Source: Opitutales bacterium
GTDB lineage: Bacteria > Verrucomicrobiota > Verrucomicrobiia > Opitutales > JABSRG01
Reading direction: 5' to 3'
NCBI GenBank assembly: GCA_028280845.1
Contig: JANQKZ010000039.1
Coordinates: 1 to 61,680, forward strand
DNA length: 61,680 nucleotides
Both the position numbers and the translations under genes were made by a program. Shown here piece after piece: positions 37,365 through 46,408 of this stretch. Each line of letters begins with the position of its first letter. The stretch's first letter is position 1. The notes under the pieces are model-generated. The model was not told the DNA's origin. It searched no databases and saw nothing but the letters and a program-made list of their open reading frames with translations.

Positions 37365-38246
37365 TCAATGAAGGCGGTTTTCCAGATAGTGGACCAGGTT
37401 TTGCAGGAAGGTGGTGTCGCCGGGGATGGCTTGAATGTGTTGGAGGGCCTGTTTCCCATGGTCTTCAGCCAGACGGCGTGCTCCGTCGAGGCCTAAGAGC
37501 GTGACGGTGGTGGCTTTTTCATTGTCCTCATCGATCCCTGTAGGTTTTCCCAGGTCATTGGTATTTCCCGACACGTCGAGGATGTCATCGATGACCTGGA
37601 ACGCGAGACCGAGATGAAACCCAAAGGCAGCGACCTCATTCAGGTGCGGAGTGTCCGCTTGAGCAAGGTGAGCCCCCATGAGGAGAGAAGCTGTGATGAG
37701 CGCTGCGGTTTTGTTTTTGTGGATGAAGATCAGTTGGTCCTTAGAGCAATCATGGCTTCGCTCGGTCAAAATATCTTCAACTTGCCCACCTATTAGCTGT
37801 TCGCTCCCTGAGGTTTCGGAGAGAGTCTGGATGAGGGCGAGGGCGGTCTGGGGGGCCTCCGTATAATGTCGGCTCAGCAACTGAAAGGCATAGGTAAGGA
37901 GGGCATCTCCGGCGAGAACGGCCGTGGCTTCATCAAATTGGATATGGCAGGTGGGTCTCCCCCGGCGGAGTGGAGAATTGTCAATAGAAGGTAAATCGTC
38001 GTGGATGAGGCTGTAGGTATGCAGGCATTCTACGGCGACAGCGGCGGGTTCAGGGTCGAGGGTGCCGCGCAGGGTTTCCGCCATGGAAATGACCAGGATC
38101 GGCCTTAATCGTTTTCCTCCGGCCTCCATACTATAACGCATCGCCTCATGGATTAGGGCTGGACGGGTGCCGGCAGCTGGGAGGTAGCGGTCAATTGCCT
38201 GATTGACGCGGCCCTGGTAGTGGCTGATTTGTTCTTTAAAATCCAT
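37365..38246 (-). CDS. ispA: Polyprenyl (farnesyl/geranylgeranyl) diphosphate synthase
   Basis: Trans-isoprenyl diphosphate synthase of 293 residues, condensing isopentenyl diphosphate with allylic diphosphates. The first aspartate-rich motif is DDLPSID with an R-rich pair after it (RRGRPT), the second is DDILD in FQVIDDILDV, and GGKRLRPIL marks the allylic-binding region. Length and motifs fit short-chain (C15-C20) IspA types; the exact chain length is not predictable here. The neighbour at 38269 starts divergently at its very end. Confidence 0.93.
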   Translation of the reverse strand: MDFKEQISHYQGRVNQAIDRYLPAAGTRPALIHEAMRYSMEAGGKRLRPILVISMAETLRGTLDPEPAAVAVECLHTYSLIHDDLPSIDNSPLRRGRPTCHIQFDEATAVLAGDALLTYAFQLLSRHYTEAPQTALALIQTLSETSGSEQLIGGQVEDILTERSHDCSKDQLIFIHKNKTAALITASLLMGAHLAQADTPHLNEVAAFGFHLGLAFQVIDDILDVSGNTNDLGKPTGIDEDNEKATTVTLLGLDGARRLAEDHGKQALQHIQAIPGDTTFLQNLVHYLENRLH

Positions 38247-38268
38247 GGGTGGTAGTCATGATTACGGC

Positions 38269-38895
38269 ATGCGTCCCCGATTTCCAAGTTTAGAGGATGT
38301 TTTAAAACGAATGGGCAATGAACCCGGATGGGGAGTTAAGGTCCTGATAGGAGCGATCTTCTTCTTTGTGCCGGTTCTGCATATCCTGTCGTTGGGGTAT
38401 CTACTGCGCTACGGACGTCGGATACGAGCTCATAACGATCTCGCCCTTCCGGAATGGAATGATTGGGGGGCGCTCTTTATGGATGGCTTGCGAATGCTGG
38501 TCATCTGGTTCTGTTTTTTTTGTATCCCAGTTGGAATCGGATTTGGCTTGAGCATGGCTTTCGATGCCTCGATGCCTTTTCTCGGAGTGATTAATACCGC
38601 GTGGTGGGCTTTTCCCGCAGCGGGATGGCTCATCGGGTGTTACCTCTATATGGCGGCCCTCTACCGATTTATTGCCCTGGAGTCCCTGGATTCCCTGCTC
38701 GATTTGAAAACAATTTTTCGGATGGCTCACGCCATGCGGTGGCAACTAGCATTACCCATCCTCATGTTTACGGGGTTGCTGACCCTGTTTTGGCCGATTT
38801 ACGGGTTTGTCTTTTTCATGGGCTTTTTGATTCTGACCGCCTATTCTTCTATCAATTACCTCCTAATGGAGCGTGCTGCCGGTATCAATCGGTAG
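38269..38895 (+). CDS. DUF4013 family membrane protein
   Basis: A 208-residue integral membrane protein with about five hydrophobic helices. It opens with FPSLEDVLKRMGNEPGWGVKVLIG, then a FFFVPVLHILSLGYLLRYGRRI segment that fits DUF4013, and a GWLIGCYLYMAAL helix. The function of DUF4013 is not known. I take ATG 38269; the ATG at 38245 overlaps the divergent ispA start codon. It begins a plus-strand set with the two genes below. Confidence 0.72.
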   Translation: MRPRFPSLEDVLKRMGNEPGWGVKVLIGAIFFFVPVLHILSLGYLLRYGRRIRAHNDLALPEWNDWGALFMDGLRMLVIWFCFFCIPVGIGFGLSMAFDASMPFLGVINTAWWAFPAAGWLIGCYLYMAALYRFIALESLDSLLDLKTIFRMAHAMRWQLALPILMFTGLLTLFWPIYGFVFFMGFLILTAYSSINYLLMERAAGINR

Positions 38896-38919
38896 GTTCC
38901 TTTTGACCCTCTACCTCCT

Positions 38920-39624
38920 ATGTCTCCAGCAAAAAGTAAGGAAGCTTCGGATCCGGGAATTGCCGGACCCATTGTGATTGGAGTACTCTGCGCCCTCATC
39001 GGGGCGGGTCTTGGTTTTTTCCAACTAATGGGGGGGGAGCCGGAAGTTATCGAGATGGGGCGAAGACGGTCTTCCAGTGCGCAGGAGGAAGAAGCTAGTC
39101 CTCCGAGCTTTCTGAATCGTCAGCCGGTGGTGGTTCAGGCCTTGCGGGGTCCTCGCAGTGGCGGAAATTACGAGGCCAAACGTCGGGCCGTCCTGGAAGG
39201 TCAGTATCCTTTGACAATCCAGGCATCTGAATTGAACGCCTGGTCACGTCGCTATTTCCGGGTACAAGCTCCGGAAGAAGGTGGAATGCTTTACATCGTG
39301 CCGGAGGCCCCGGCTTTCTGGGTTTCAGACGGTGTATTCCATGTATCCATGGGTCTCGATATTACCGTGGGCGGGCAGACCCGTTCGGCCTTGTTCATCG
39401 CGCGAGGTTCGCTCCAGGGCGGATCGAACGGCCTCACATTCGTTCCCGCGGAAATGTATCTGGGGCGTGCCAAGGTACCGCCTATTGGTGGTTTTAAAGG
39501 TATCCTGCAGGGGTTGGTCATGAAGGTATTCTCTGAATCAGAAGAGTTCCAAAGCATGGTGGAGAGTCTTGGTCGTGTCTCAGATGTTCAAATGGCCGAG
39601 GGACAAATCATCCTATCTTCATAA
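38920..39624 (+). CDS. Single-pass membrane protein of unknown function
   Basis: A 234-residue protein not recognised by me. There is one transmembrane segment at about 14-36 (GIAGPIVIGVLCALIGAGLGF), then a Ser/Glu-rich linker and a domain from about 95 onward (SELNAWSRRYF, SDGVFHVSMGLDITV) which looks like a lipid-binding or YxeA-like beta sheet but is not a confident match. It is 24 bp downstream of the DUF4013 gene and overlaps the next gene by 41 bp, so all three are probably one operon. Confidence 0.65.
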   Translation: MSPAKSKEASDPGIAGPIVIGVLCALIGAGLGFFQLMGGEPEVIEMGRRRSSSAQEEEASPPSFLNRQPVVVQALRGPRSGGNYEAKRRAVLEGQYPLTIQASELNAWSRRYFRVQAPEEGGMLYIVPEAPAFWVSDGVFHVSMGLDITVGGQTRSALFIARGSLQGGSNGLTFVPAEMYLGRAKVPPIGGFKGILQGLVMKVFSESEEFQSMVESLGRVSDVQMAEGQIILSS

Positions 39625-40705
39625 ACTGGTTTGTCTTTTCCTTTCTACTCTGGGAGGACCCCTTTCCCTCTCTGGGAATGTGTATCCTGTGAGAGAAACC
39701 TCTCACTTTACCCTGCATGCGGAAAATCGTGAGCAAAATGCGATCGTAGCAGATATTTGCCATGCATTACTTCAGGTGGTCGGCGACCATGTCTCGGCTC
39801 CAAGCTCCTTTACCCCGCATATTCGGGTTGAAGTAAAGCCGATTGATGGGCCGCCTTACCGAATTTTCATTGAGTCCGGTGGCCGGGTCCTTCTGGAGCT
39901 GAACTGGTCGCAATCTCTGGAGATTCGGTCGGTGTGTGTAGGGCTGGCTCAGGCGTTTTACCATCGGTTGGGTATATGGCAAGGCGGGTCAGATGGCTGG
40001 AGTCGCTATCCGGAGTGGTTGGTTACCGGAAGCGCGGTATCCCTGGAGAACCGGCTCTTTCCGGGGGTATTGCAAGCCACTGCCTGGGGATTGCGGGAAC
40101 AGCCTGCCATCCCCCTCTCTTATTTGTTGGCGTATAATCCGGATCCCTCGGAGGAGCGTTGGTATGCGGATCAATCCATATATCTGCTGCGTTTCCTGCG
40201 TCACCAACTCAGAAGCAGGGAACGCTACCGCCAGTATCTGCTACGGATAGTCAACGGTGAATCTGCTTTCGAGGTACTGGCCGGCATGCTCGACATTCAG
40301 AACCCAGCCCTATTGGAAATGCGTTGGATGGTCTGGTTAGAGTATCAGGCTCGATTGGATCTGGGGCCACACTACAGCCTCGCTGAATCCCGCAGGTTGG
40401 TGACGAGCATGGATTCGATCATGTTGCGGCAAGACGAGGTAGACCGATTGGCTCTTTTTTCAGAGTTGGCAAAAGACGAGTCTGTCGAGGGAATTGCAAC
40501 TGAAGCTGAAAGGCGATTGTTTTATCTGAAGCAGCAACTCCCCCATGCGAATCCTGCTGCTTTCAATACCCTACATGCATTGGGAGCAATTCTAGAGTGG
40601 CACGCAGGGCTAAGGATAGCAGATTTAAAGGGGCTGGAGCGTGCTTACCAAATGGAGTGGGAGCAATTTCTGGAAATTGAAGCAGCCGTGGCGGGCAACC
40701 CATAG
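39584..40705 (+). CDS. Exported protein of unknown function (peptidase MA-like helical protein?)
   Basis: A 373-residue protein with a signal-like N-terminus (VCLFLSTLGGPLSLSG at about 15-30 from ATG 39584; the frame opens 15 bases earlier at a TTG). The mature part has a conserved-looking IRSVCVGLAQAFYHRLGIW, WSRYPEWLVTGSAVSLE, with an acidic-helical C-terminus. The pattern of a PEWLVTG segment resembles gluzincin-like (peptidase MA) proteins, but the HExxH zinc motif is not present, so any peptidase activity is doubtful. Third gene of the 38269 run; it overlaps its upstream neighbour. Confidence 0.55.
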   Translation: MFKWPRDKSSYLHKLVCLFLSTLGGPLSLSGNVYPVRETSHFTLHAENREQNAIVADICHALLQVVGDHVSAPSSFTPHIRVEVKPIDGPPYRIFIESGGRVLLELNWSQSLEIRSVCVGLAQAFYHRLGIWQGGSDGWSRYPEWLVTGSAVSLENRLFPGVLQATAWGLREQPAIPLSYLLAYNPDPSEERWYADQSIYLLRFLRHQLRSRERYRQYLLRIVNGESAFEVLAGMLDIQNPALLEMRWMVWLEYQARLDLGPHYSLAESRRLVTSMDSIMLRQDEVDRLALFSELAKDESVEGIATEAERRLFYLKQQLPHANPAAFNTLHALGAILEWHAGLRIADLKGLERAYQMEWEQFLEIEAAVAGNP

Positions 40706-40742
40706 CATACTGTCCAGGCATCAAATCCAGTTGTAGATTGCT

Positions 40743-41888
40743 CTAAATCAAGGGCAGCTCCGATGTGTCCGGACCAAAGGCCTTGATGATCTGCTCGACG
40801 TCGATGTTGTCCGAGACGAGCTGTTTGATCAGAGGAATCTTGTCGGTATCGCTGGGCTGAGTTTTTACCGTCATCGTATTGATACGGGAAGCAATATTGA
40901 AGCTTTCATCCTCCGCTATGACGACGGGGATATCCGTCTCGTTCAGCAGCTTACGCAGTTGGGGATTTGGCAAAATACCCCGTGTGAGCACGATGCCGGA
41001 TATTGCTTTTTCCCTAGAGTATCCTGCACTGGCAATGGCGGACATGATGATGTCTTCGCGATCGCCGGGGGTAATGATGAGGACGCCGGGTTCGAGAAAG
41101 TCCATGACGCCCTTGGCTGTCATCGCGCCAATCACAATTTTCTCGATACGGCGATACTGACCCACGGTCTTCCCGTTGAGCCATTGTCCTTTAATTTCGG
41201 ATACAACCTGAGACAGATTGGGTGCGGTCAGTTTACGTTGAAGGGGGAGCATGCCCAGGAGAGGAACTCCATAGCGGCGCAAGCCTCGTTCCACATAATC
41301 CCGGATATCATTCATGCGAGCGGGGTCGACCTTGTTGATGATAGCGCCGATGACCTCTACCCCGTGCTTATCAAACAAGGCCTTGTTGAGGGCGATTTCA
41401 TCAATGGGTCTTCCGATTCCACCCTGGGAAACAATAATGACTTTGGCTCCGAGGATTTGAGAGGTCTGGGCGTTCGAAAGATCAAAGACCGAACCGACGC
41501 CGGCATGTCCGGATCCTTCGATGATGATATAGTCCTTTTCGTAGGCGGCACGGTCGAAACCCCGACATAATTTATCGACAAGCAGAGGATAGGATTCATC
41601 CGGGTCCTTCAGGTATCGCCGGGTGAACTGGCCGTCGATAGCCACCGGGCTCATGGCCAGGATAGGGGTCTGCACATCAAAGATGGCATCGAGCAGTAAT
41701 GAGTCCTCATCGATTTTATTCCCCTCAACCTCAACAAATCGTTGTCCGATGGGCTTGATATAGCCCACCTTGGGGGTGTGTGCCCGAAGGGCGGCAAACA
41801 AACCCAGGCAACTGGTTGTTTTGCCCTCGTTCATGCGGGTAGCTGCAACGAAGATCCGCTTGGTTGTCCGATTGAGTGGCCGCTTCAT
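40743..41888 (-). CDS. Pta regulatory-domain protein: P-loop (AAA_26/BioD-like) plus DRTGG domain
   Basis: A 381-residue protein matching the non-catalytic front half of long phosphotransacetylases. The P-loop RMNEGKTT comes shortly after the start, with IIIEGSGHAGVGSVFDL as a Walker B-like region; the middle (about 215-330) is a DRTGG domain, ending with LIITPGDREDIIMSAI. I place the start at 41888, with AGGAG 11 bases before it; the ATG at 41984 would add 32 poorly structured residues. It follows the catalytic pta gene on the minus strand, so domain order is reversed with respect to fused E. coli Pta. It may sense NADH/pyruvate-type effectors; inferred. Confidence 0.75.
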   Translation of the reverse strand: MKRPLNRTTKRIFVAATRMNEGKTTSCLGLFAALRAHTPKVGYIKPIGQRFVEVEGNKIDEDSLLLDAIFDVQTPILAMSPVAIDGQFTRRYLKDPDESYPLLVDKLCRGFDRAAYEKDYIIIEGSGHAGVGSVFDLSNAQTSQILGAKVIIVSQGGIGRPIDEIALNKALFDKHGVEVIGAIINKVDPARMNDIRDYVERGLRRYGVPLLGMLPLQRKLTAPNLSQVVSEIKGQWLNGKTVGQYRRIEKIVIGAMTAKGVMDFLEPGVLIITPGDREDIIMSAIASAGYSREKAISGIVLTRGILPNPQLRKLLNETDIPVVIAEDESFNIASRINTMTVKTQPSDTDKIPLIKQLVSDNIDVEQIIKAFGPDTSELPLI

Positions 41889-42057
41889 AGAGCGGTTAGC
41901 TCCTGGATCATCTGTGCCAAAAGGAGAAGGCGTGGCACCCTTGCGGACCGTAACGTTGCCTGCTGGTTGCAACGGATCGGTCATGTAGTCGTTAAGTCTG
42001 TCAGTCTAAAAGAACGGTTCAGTCGGCAGTTAGGTCTGACGACCGGAACCTGATCTG

Positions 42058-43107
42058 TCAATCCCACGATGGCTCCTGATCCGGATGGAGGTATCGCTGG
42101 TCGGTCGCCTGGGCCCCGACCATGACGGCGGTTCCAAAAATATCGTGAGCACTGGCTCCCCGGCTGATTTCAGCACAGGGAAAGGTGAGACCGGTCAAGA
42201 GGGAGCCATAGGTCCGGGCCCCGGTCAGGATCTGGGCCAGCTTACTGCCGATATTGGCGGCTTGCAGGTCGGGAAAAATCAGGACATTGGCCTGGCCGGC
42301 TACCTCCCCGGTGAGGCCTTTTAAATCGGCGGTGGGTTTTTGAATGGCAGCATCGACCTGGAGCTCGCCATCGATATGCAACGCCACCTTGCGATTATCT
42401 GCCATCGTGCGGGCGAGGGCGGTCGCTTCGACCATTTTCCGGACAGTGGGGTCGATGGCATTTTCACTTTTACTTGTGTAGCTGAGAAAGGCGATACGCG
42501 GGGTGCGCCCGGTTAGGTGCCGGGCGAGGAGTCCAGTGGTCATTGCCATATCAGCGAGTTGCTGAGCGGTTGGACTGGGGATAACCGCACAGTCAGCGAG
42601 AAAGAGTACGCCGTCGAGCCCGGCGACCGGTTCTTCAAAATCCAACATTTGCAGGGAGGACACGGTGCGTATCCCGGAGTGGCGTGGCATGACCTGGAGG
42701 ATGGGGCGGAGGGAGCTGATGGCATTGAGGGTAGCCCCCGCCACCATGCCACTGGCGTTGCCATTCATGACCATAAGCGGAGCGAAGTAACGGGGATTCT
42801 TCACCATCGTATCAATCGCTTCGTCCGAGCTTTCTTTGAACCGGGGAATAGCCGAAAGCAAGCCGGCAAATGCATCCAATTCCTCACTGCGGGAAGGTTC
42901 AATGATGCGGATTCCCTTTAGATTGATATTCAAGACCTCTGCGTTTTGCTTAATGCGGGAACGGTCACCCAGGAGGATAGGCACGCCCAGGTTACCCAGG
43001 ACAAACTTACGGGCGGCCTGGATGATGCGAGGGTCCGAACCCTCAGGGAAGACAACGCGCTTTGGATGACGTTTCAGTCGATCTGATAATAAGTCAATGA
43101 GGGGCAT
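42058..43107 (-). CDS. pta: Phosphate acetyltransferase (catalytic domain only)
   Basis: Converts acetyl-CoA and phosphate to acetyl-phosphate and CoA. The 349-residue protein is the compact form, beginning KRVVFPEGSDPRIIQAARKF and containing VAGATLNAISSLRPILQVM, the FLADCAVIPSPTAQQLADMAM segment and near the end FPDLQAANIGSKLAQILTGA and the AHDIFGTAVMVGAQA. The family size (about 330) fits. ackA is not in the window. The regulatory half sits as a separate downstream gene 169 bp away. Confidence 0.93.
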   Translation of the reverse strand: MPLIDLLSDRLKRHPKRVVFPEGSDPRIIQAARKFVLGNLGVPILLGDRSRIKQNAEVLNINLKGIRIIEPSRSEELDAFAGLLSAIPRFKESSDEAIDTMVKNPRYFAPLMVMNGNASGMVAGATLNAISSLRPILQVMPRHSGIRTVSSLQMLDFEEPVAGLDGVLFLADCAVIPSPTAQQLADMAMTTGLLARHLTGRTPRIAFLSYTSKSENAIDPTVRKMVEATALARTMADNRKVALHIDGELQVDAAIQKPTADLKGLTGEVAGQANVLIFPDLQAANIGSKLAQILTGARTYGSLLTGLTFPCAEISRGASAHDIFGTAVMVGAQATDQRYLHPDQEPSWD

Positions 43108-43128
43108 AGGTGAGGGGAAATCAGTCTG

Positions 43129-43163
43129 GCAAAACTGAATTCACATACGGAGAATAGTTTTGC
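43129..43163. promoter_or_regulatory. Inverted repeat between divergent pta and murJ
   Basis: GCAAAACT (43129-43136) and AGTTTTGC (43156-43163) are perfect 8-base inverted repeats separated by 19 bases in the 68-bp divergent promoter region. It could be an operator or the two promoters' shared regulator site. No family is recognised. Confidence 0.35.
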
Positions 43164-43175
43164 AAATCTTCAATT

Positions 43176-44750
43176 ATGCTAAAAAACCTGCGCCATGTCA
43201 CCATTGTAGCGACGACGACCTTTGGCTCCCGGATCCTGGGCCTGGCGCGGGATGTTCTACTCTTCTTTTTTCTGGGGACCAGTATCTGGAATTCGGCCTT
43301 CATTGTAGCATTTACAATTCCCAATCTCTTTCGCCGACTCCTGGGGGAGGGTGCGTTGACTTCAGCCGTAGTGCCTCTTTTGTCCGAACAGCTGGAGCAG
43401 GAGCACACAGCGGCCGCGGGATACCGGTTTATCAATCGCGTACTAACGCGGTTGACTCTGATTTTGTTGGCGATTACGGCGACAGGTGTCCTGCTGGCCT
43501 GGGGGGTCCGCTATATACGGGGGCTATCCGCCAACTGGTATCTGGTGGCTGAGTTGAGTCTGGTGATGCTGCCGTATATGATATTCATTTGCCTGTCCGC
43601 TATCCTTGGTGCCAGTTTGAATGTATTGGGGAGGTTTGGCATTCCCGCATTATCTCCGATCTGGTTGAACCTTTGCATCATTGGAAGTTTGCTGTGGGGA
43701 GGAGTCGGGTTGGGAGTCGACCCTGCCCAGCTCACGCTGCTAGTGAGTTGGGGGGTGTTAGTGGGAGGCTTTTTTCAGTGGGTGATTCCAGGAATTGCTC
43801 TCCGGCGAGAGGGATGGAAGCCACACTGGGATAGTTCGCAGGACCCCAGCATGCATGCCCTATGGAAGCTTTTACTTCCAGGCCTGGCGGGAGCGGCGGT
43901 GCTGCAGGTCAATATCCTGATCTCTCGACTGATCGCTTATTCGATCCATGAATCTGCAGTGTCCGTTCTTTACCTGGCGGGACGATTGATGGAGCTCCCA
44001 TTGGGTGTCTTTACCATTGCGGTGGTGACCGTTCTCTTTCCCGAGTTGTCGAGAAAGGCTGCGGCCCGGGATGAGCAGGGAATGGCCCAGAGTTTTCAGT
44101 CGGGGAATCGGCAGATCCTGGCCATTACGATTCCGGCGGCAATCGGCCTGATTATTCTTGGAAAACCTATTCTGGATTTACTCTTCAATTATGGCGCGTT
44201 TTCTGCCCGCGATGTGTCGGCTACTTTACCCGTTCTCGCGATATATGGAGTGGGTCTGCCGTTCTATTCCCTGGCCACGATAGGGGTTCGGGGCATGCAT
44301 GCGTTTAAAGACATGGTGACTCCGGTTCGTATTGCCTGCCTGGCTCTGTTCACGAATGTGGTATTCAGCCTGGTGTTGATGTTCCCCTTCCAAGAACGAG
44401 GCCTCGCAGCTGCCAATGTCCTGTCAGCGATGTTGCAGTGCTTCCTGATCCTCAGGGCTTTCCAGCGGGCAAACCCCCATTATGCATTCAGGGATAGTAT
44501 AAATCCTCTGAAAAAGATCGGCATCGCCGCAACTCTAATGGCAGCACTCTGTTATGGATGGATCGTGGTGACCCCTCTGATGGGGTTGGAAGGTAAATGG
44601 TTGAGTGTGGTGCAAGTCGGCCTGGGTGTTCCCGGGGGGGTCTTTGTCTATTTTGCTATCTTGCAGTGGTTTGGCCTGGAGGATCTCGACGTCCTGAAAG
44701 CAGCCGTTATACGGAAATTGAGAGGAGGGGGATCGAGTGAGGCGATATAG
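43176..44750 (+). CDS. murJ: Lipid II flippase MurJ
   Basis: Polytopic inner-membrane flippase of 524 residues that moves the peptidoglycan precursor lipid II outward. It shows the multi-helix MVF/MviN fold with about 14 transmembrane segments. Family marks include TFGSRILGLARDVLLFFFLG, IPNLFRRLLGEGALTSAVVP, the conserved central VNILISRLIA and LPLGVFTIAVVTVLFP. The gene is complete and overlaps the next gene start by 14 bp. Confidence 0.95.
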   Translation: MLKNLRHVTIVATTTFGSRILGLARDVLLFFFLGTSIWNSAFIVAFTIPNLFRRLLGEGALTSAVVPLLSEQLEQEHTAAAGYRFINRVLTRLTLILLAITATGVLLAWGVRYIRGLSANWYLVAELSLVMLPYMIFICLSAILGASLNVLGRFGIPALSPIWLNLCIIGSLLWGGVGLGVDPAQLTLLVSWGVLVGGFFQWVIPGIALRREGWKPHWDSSQDPSMHALWKLLLPGLAGAAVLQVNILISRLIAYSIHESAVSVLYLAGRLMELPLGVFTIAVVTVLFPELSRKAAARDEQGMAQSFQSGNRQILAITIPAAIGLIILGKPILDLLFNYGAFSARDVSATLPVLAIYGVGLPFYSLATIGVRGMHAFKDMVTPVRIACLALFTNVVFSLVLMFPFQERGLAAANVLSAMLQCFLILRAFQRANPHYAFRDSINPLKKIGIAATLMAALCYGWIVVTPLMGLEGKWLSVVQVGLGVPGGVFVYFAILQWFGLEDLDVLKAAVIRKLRGGGSSEAI

Positions 44751-45789
44751 TGCGATCTTCATTTACCTGGGATGGATCCTGCTTTCCATTGGCTTAGCTT
44801 GGGTTTTCCCACAGGTCGGCGCCAAAGGAGGCCCGCTCGCTACGGAATGGACGACCAAACTGGCGGTTTTTGTTATTTTTCTGAATCAGGGGCTCGTCCT
44901 TCCGACCGAAGACTTAAAGCAAGGGCTGATGAAATGGAAATTTCACCTGTCTGCGCTTACCTTCATTTTTGGCGTATTTCCGCTTCTGACCCTGATATGG
45001 ATTCTGGGCTTGCAGCGCCTTCTCCATGATACAGGGTCCGGGCTGGCTAGCGGTGATATTCTTCTGGGCTACTTATACCTGGGGCTTTTGCCTACGACCA
45101 TCACCACGGCGGTGGTGTATACCAGCAAGGCTGGGGGCGATAGCCCGGCGGCCCTGTTTACAACGGCCGTCTCCAATGTCATGGGAGTGTTTACCGTCCC
45201 CCTGATGGTGGGAGGTATCCTGGTTGTTTCAGGATTTGAGGCAGAGCTGGAGGGCTTCCACCTCGGGCCTACGCTGCTCAAAATCAGCAGTTTGATTCTG
45301 GTTCCATTACTGGTGGGGCAATTGCTGAGACCTTGGGGGAAGACCTGGGCCGGGCGACACAAGGGATTCCTGAAGAACCTGAACGTCGGCCTTATCTACT
45401 TTATTGTGTTTGCCGCCTTTTCAGAATCTTTTGTTTCCGGCACCTGGGAGGGTTATGACTCCCTGTTCGTTGGGGTTCATTTTGTATCCCTGGCCCTACT
45501 GCTGGCCCTGGTGAATGTGCTGGCCTGGATGACGGGCCGGTTGTTGTTCAAGGAGCAGGGCGATCGTATTGCCTATACCTTTTGTGCATCCCAGAAAACC
45601 CTTGCCGCCGGCGTTCCTATGGCCGGTGCGATCTTCAGCGCCGCCAGCCCGGACCTGGGGATGGTACTTTTACCGATCATGATTTACCATCCTCTGCAAT
45701 TGATCCTTGGCGGGAGTTTAATCGGGTTTTGGAGCGAAAGAACCAAATCCAAAGGACGTTATCAAAAAGTTGATAAAATGCCCCAGTGA
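44737..45789 (+). CDS. Bile acid:sodium symporter-like (SBF) transporter
   Basis: Integral membrane protein of 350 residues with about nine or ten helices in the SBF-like/PF13593 family. The start is GTG at 44737, preceded by GAGGAGGGG, and lies inside the murJ 3' end. FLNQGLVLPTEDLKQGL, TTAVVYTSKAGGDSPAALF and FCASQKTLAAGVPMA are typical. The transported solute is unknown; bacterial members carry diverse organic anions. It is co-transcribed with murJ by the overlap. Confidence 0.88.
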   Translation: MRRYSAIFIYLGWILLSIGLAWVFPQVGAKGGPLATEWTTKLAVFVIFLNQGLVLPTEDLKQGLMKWKFHLSALTFIFGVFPLLTLIWILGLQRLLHDTGSGLASGDILLGYLYLGLLPTTITTAVVYTSKAGGDSPAALFTTAVSNVMGVFTVPLMVGGILVVSGFEAELEGFHLGPTLLKISSLILVPLLVGQLLRPWGKTWAGRHKGFLKNLNVGLIYFIVFAAFSESFVSGTWEGYDSLFVGVHFVSLALLLALVNVLAWMTGRLLFKEQGDRIAYTFCASQKTLAAGVPMAGAIFSAASPDLGMVLLPIMIYHPLQLILGGSLIGFWSERTKSKGRYQKVDKMPQ

Positions 45790-45833
45790 GGGGCTTGGGG
45801 TTGTCATCCCGGTCTTTGTTTCATAGGTATTTC

Positions 45834-46331
45834 ATGGCAATGAGGGTGCGTCAGCACAAATCTCGCGGCTTTACGCTAGTTGAGATCATGATCGTTGTGG
45901 TCATGATCGGGCTCCTGGTTGCAATGGCTTTACCGGCTTTTCAGCAGGTGAGGATGCAGTCACAAAACTCGGCAACGGTGAATGATTTACGGATTTTTCA
46001 ATCTGGATTTGAGCAATATAATATGGAGATGGGTGGATGGCCGCCCGACTCCACGGGGAATACCTGGTCGGATCCCGCAGTCCAAAGCGCCATCTTCGAT
46101 GGATACATTAAACAGTCTCAGTGGCAGAAGCGAACCCCCATTGGTGGTAATTATGATTGGGATCCGGGTATCTTCCTCAATGCCCATGGCGTATCGGTCG
46201 ATGCCTACACGGTGGATTTAGCCCAGGTCACCCTTCTGGACGAAATGGTGGACGACGGGGATCTAAATACCGGCATGGTCCGCTCCCGGGCGGGCGGTGT
46301 AATCTGGGTGCTGGAATACCAGGGCCCTTGA
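45834..46331 (+). CDS. Type II secretion/type IV pilin-like pseudopilin
   Basis: A 165-residue protein with the prepilin leader: a short basic stretch, then RGFTLVEIMIVVVMIGLLVAMALP, with cleavage after G and glutamate at mature position 5. The C-terminal part is a short globular domain with QVRMQSQNSATVNDLRIFQ and a WPPDSTGNTW loop, as in Verrucomicrobia/Planctomycetes pseudopilins. I chose ATG 45834; the frame opens earlier inside the previous gene. No other pilus genes adjoin it; the only secretion ATPase in the window is at 22371. Confidence 0.85.
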   Translation: MAMRVRQHKSRGFTLVEIMIVVVMIGLLVAMALPAFQQVRMQSQNSATVNDLRIFQSGFEQYNMEMGGWPPDSTGNTWSDPAVQSAIFDGYIKQSQWQKRTPIGGNYDWDPGIFLNAHGVSVDAYTVDLAQVTLLDEMVDDGDLNTGMVRSRAGGVIWVLEYQGP

Positions 46332-46349
46332 GGCGCTTCTATCCCCCCC

Positions 46350-46376
46350 AAAAAAAAGCCACCCCGAAGGGTGGCT
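46350..46376 (-). terminator. Rho-independent terminator of sodA (minus strand)
   Basis: AGCCACCC (46357-46364), loop CGAA, GGGTGGCT (46369-46376) form a perfect 8-bp hairpin; on the minus strand it is followed by a T-tract made by the A-run at 46350-46356. It lies 32-59 bases past the sodA stop. The hairpin also follows the pseudopilin gene on the plus strand, where no T-tract is present. Confidence 0.85.
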
Positions 46377-46408
46377 GAATCAAAGGTGCTGATAATTCCT
46401 GATATGAT

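Noticed and set aside
46357-46376. Plus-strand terminator for the pseudopilin gene
   Set aside because: The hairpin is symmetrical but the T-tract exists only on the minus strand, so it is assigned to sodA.
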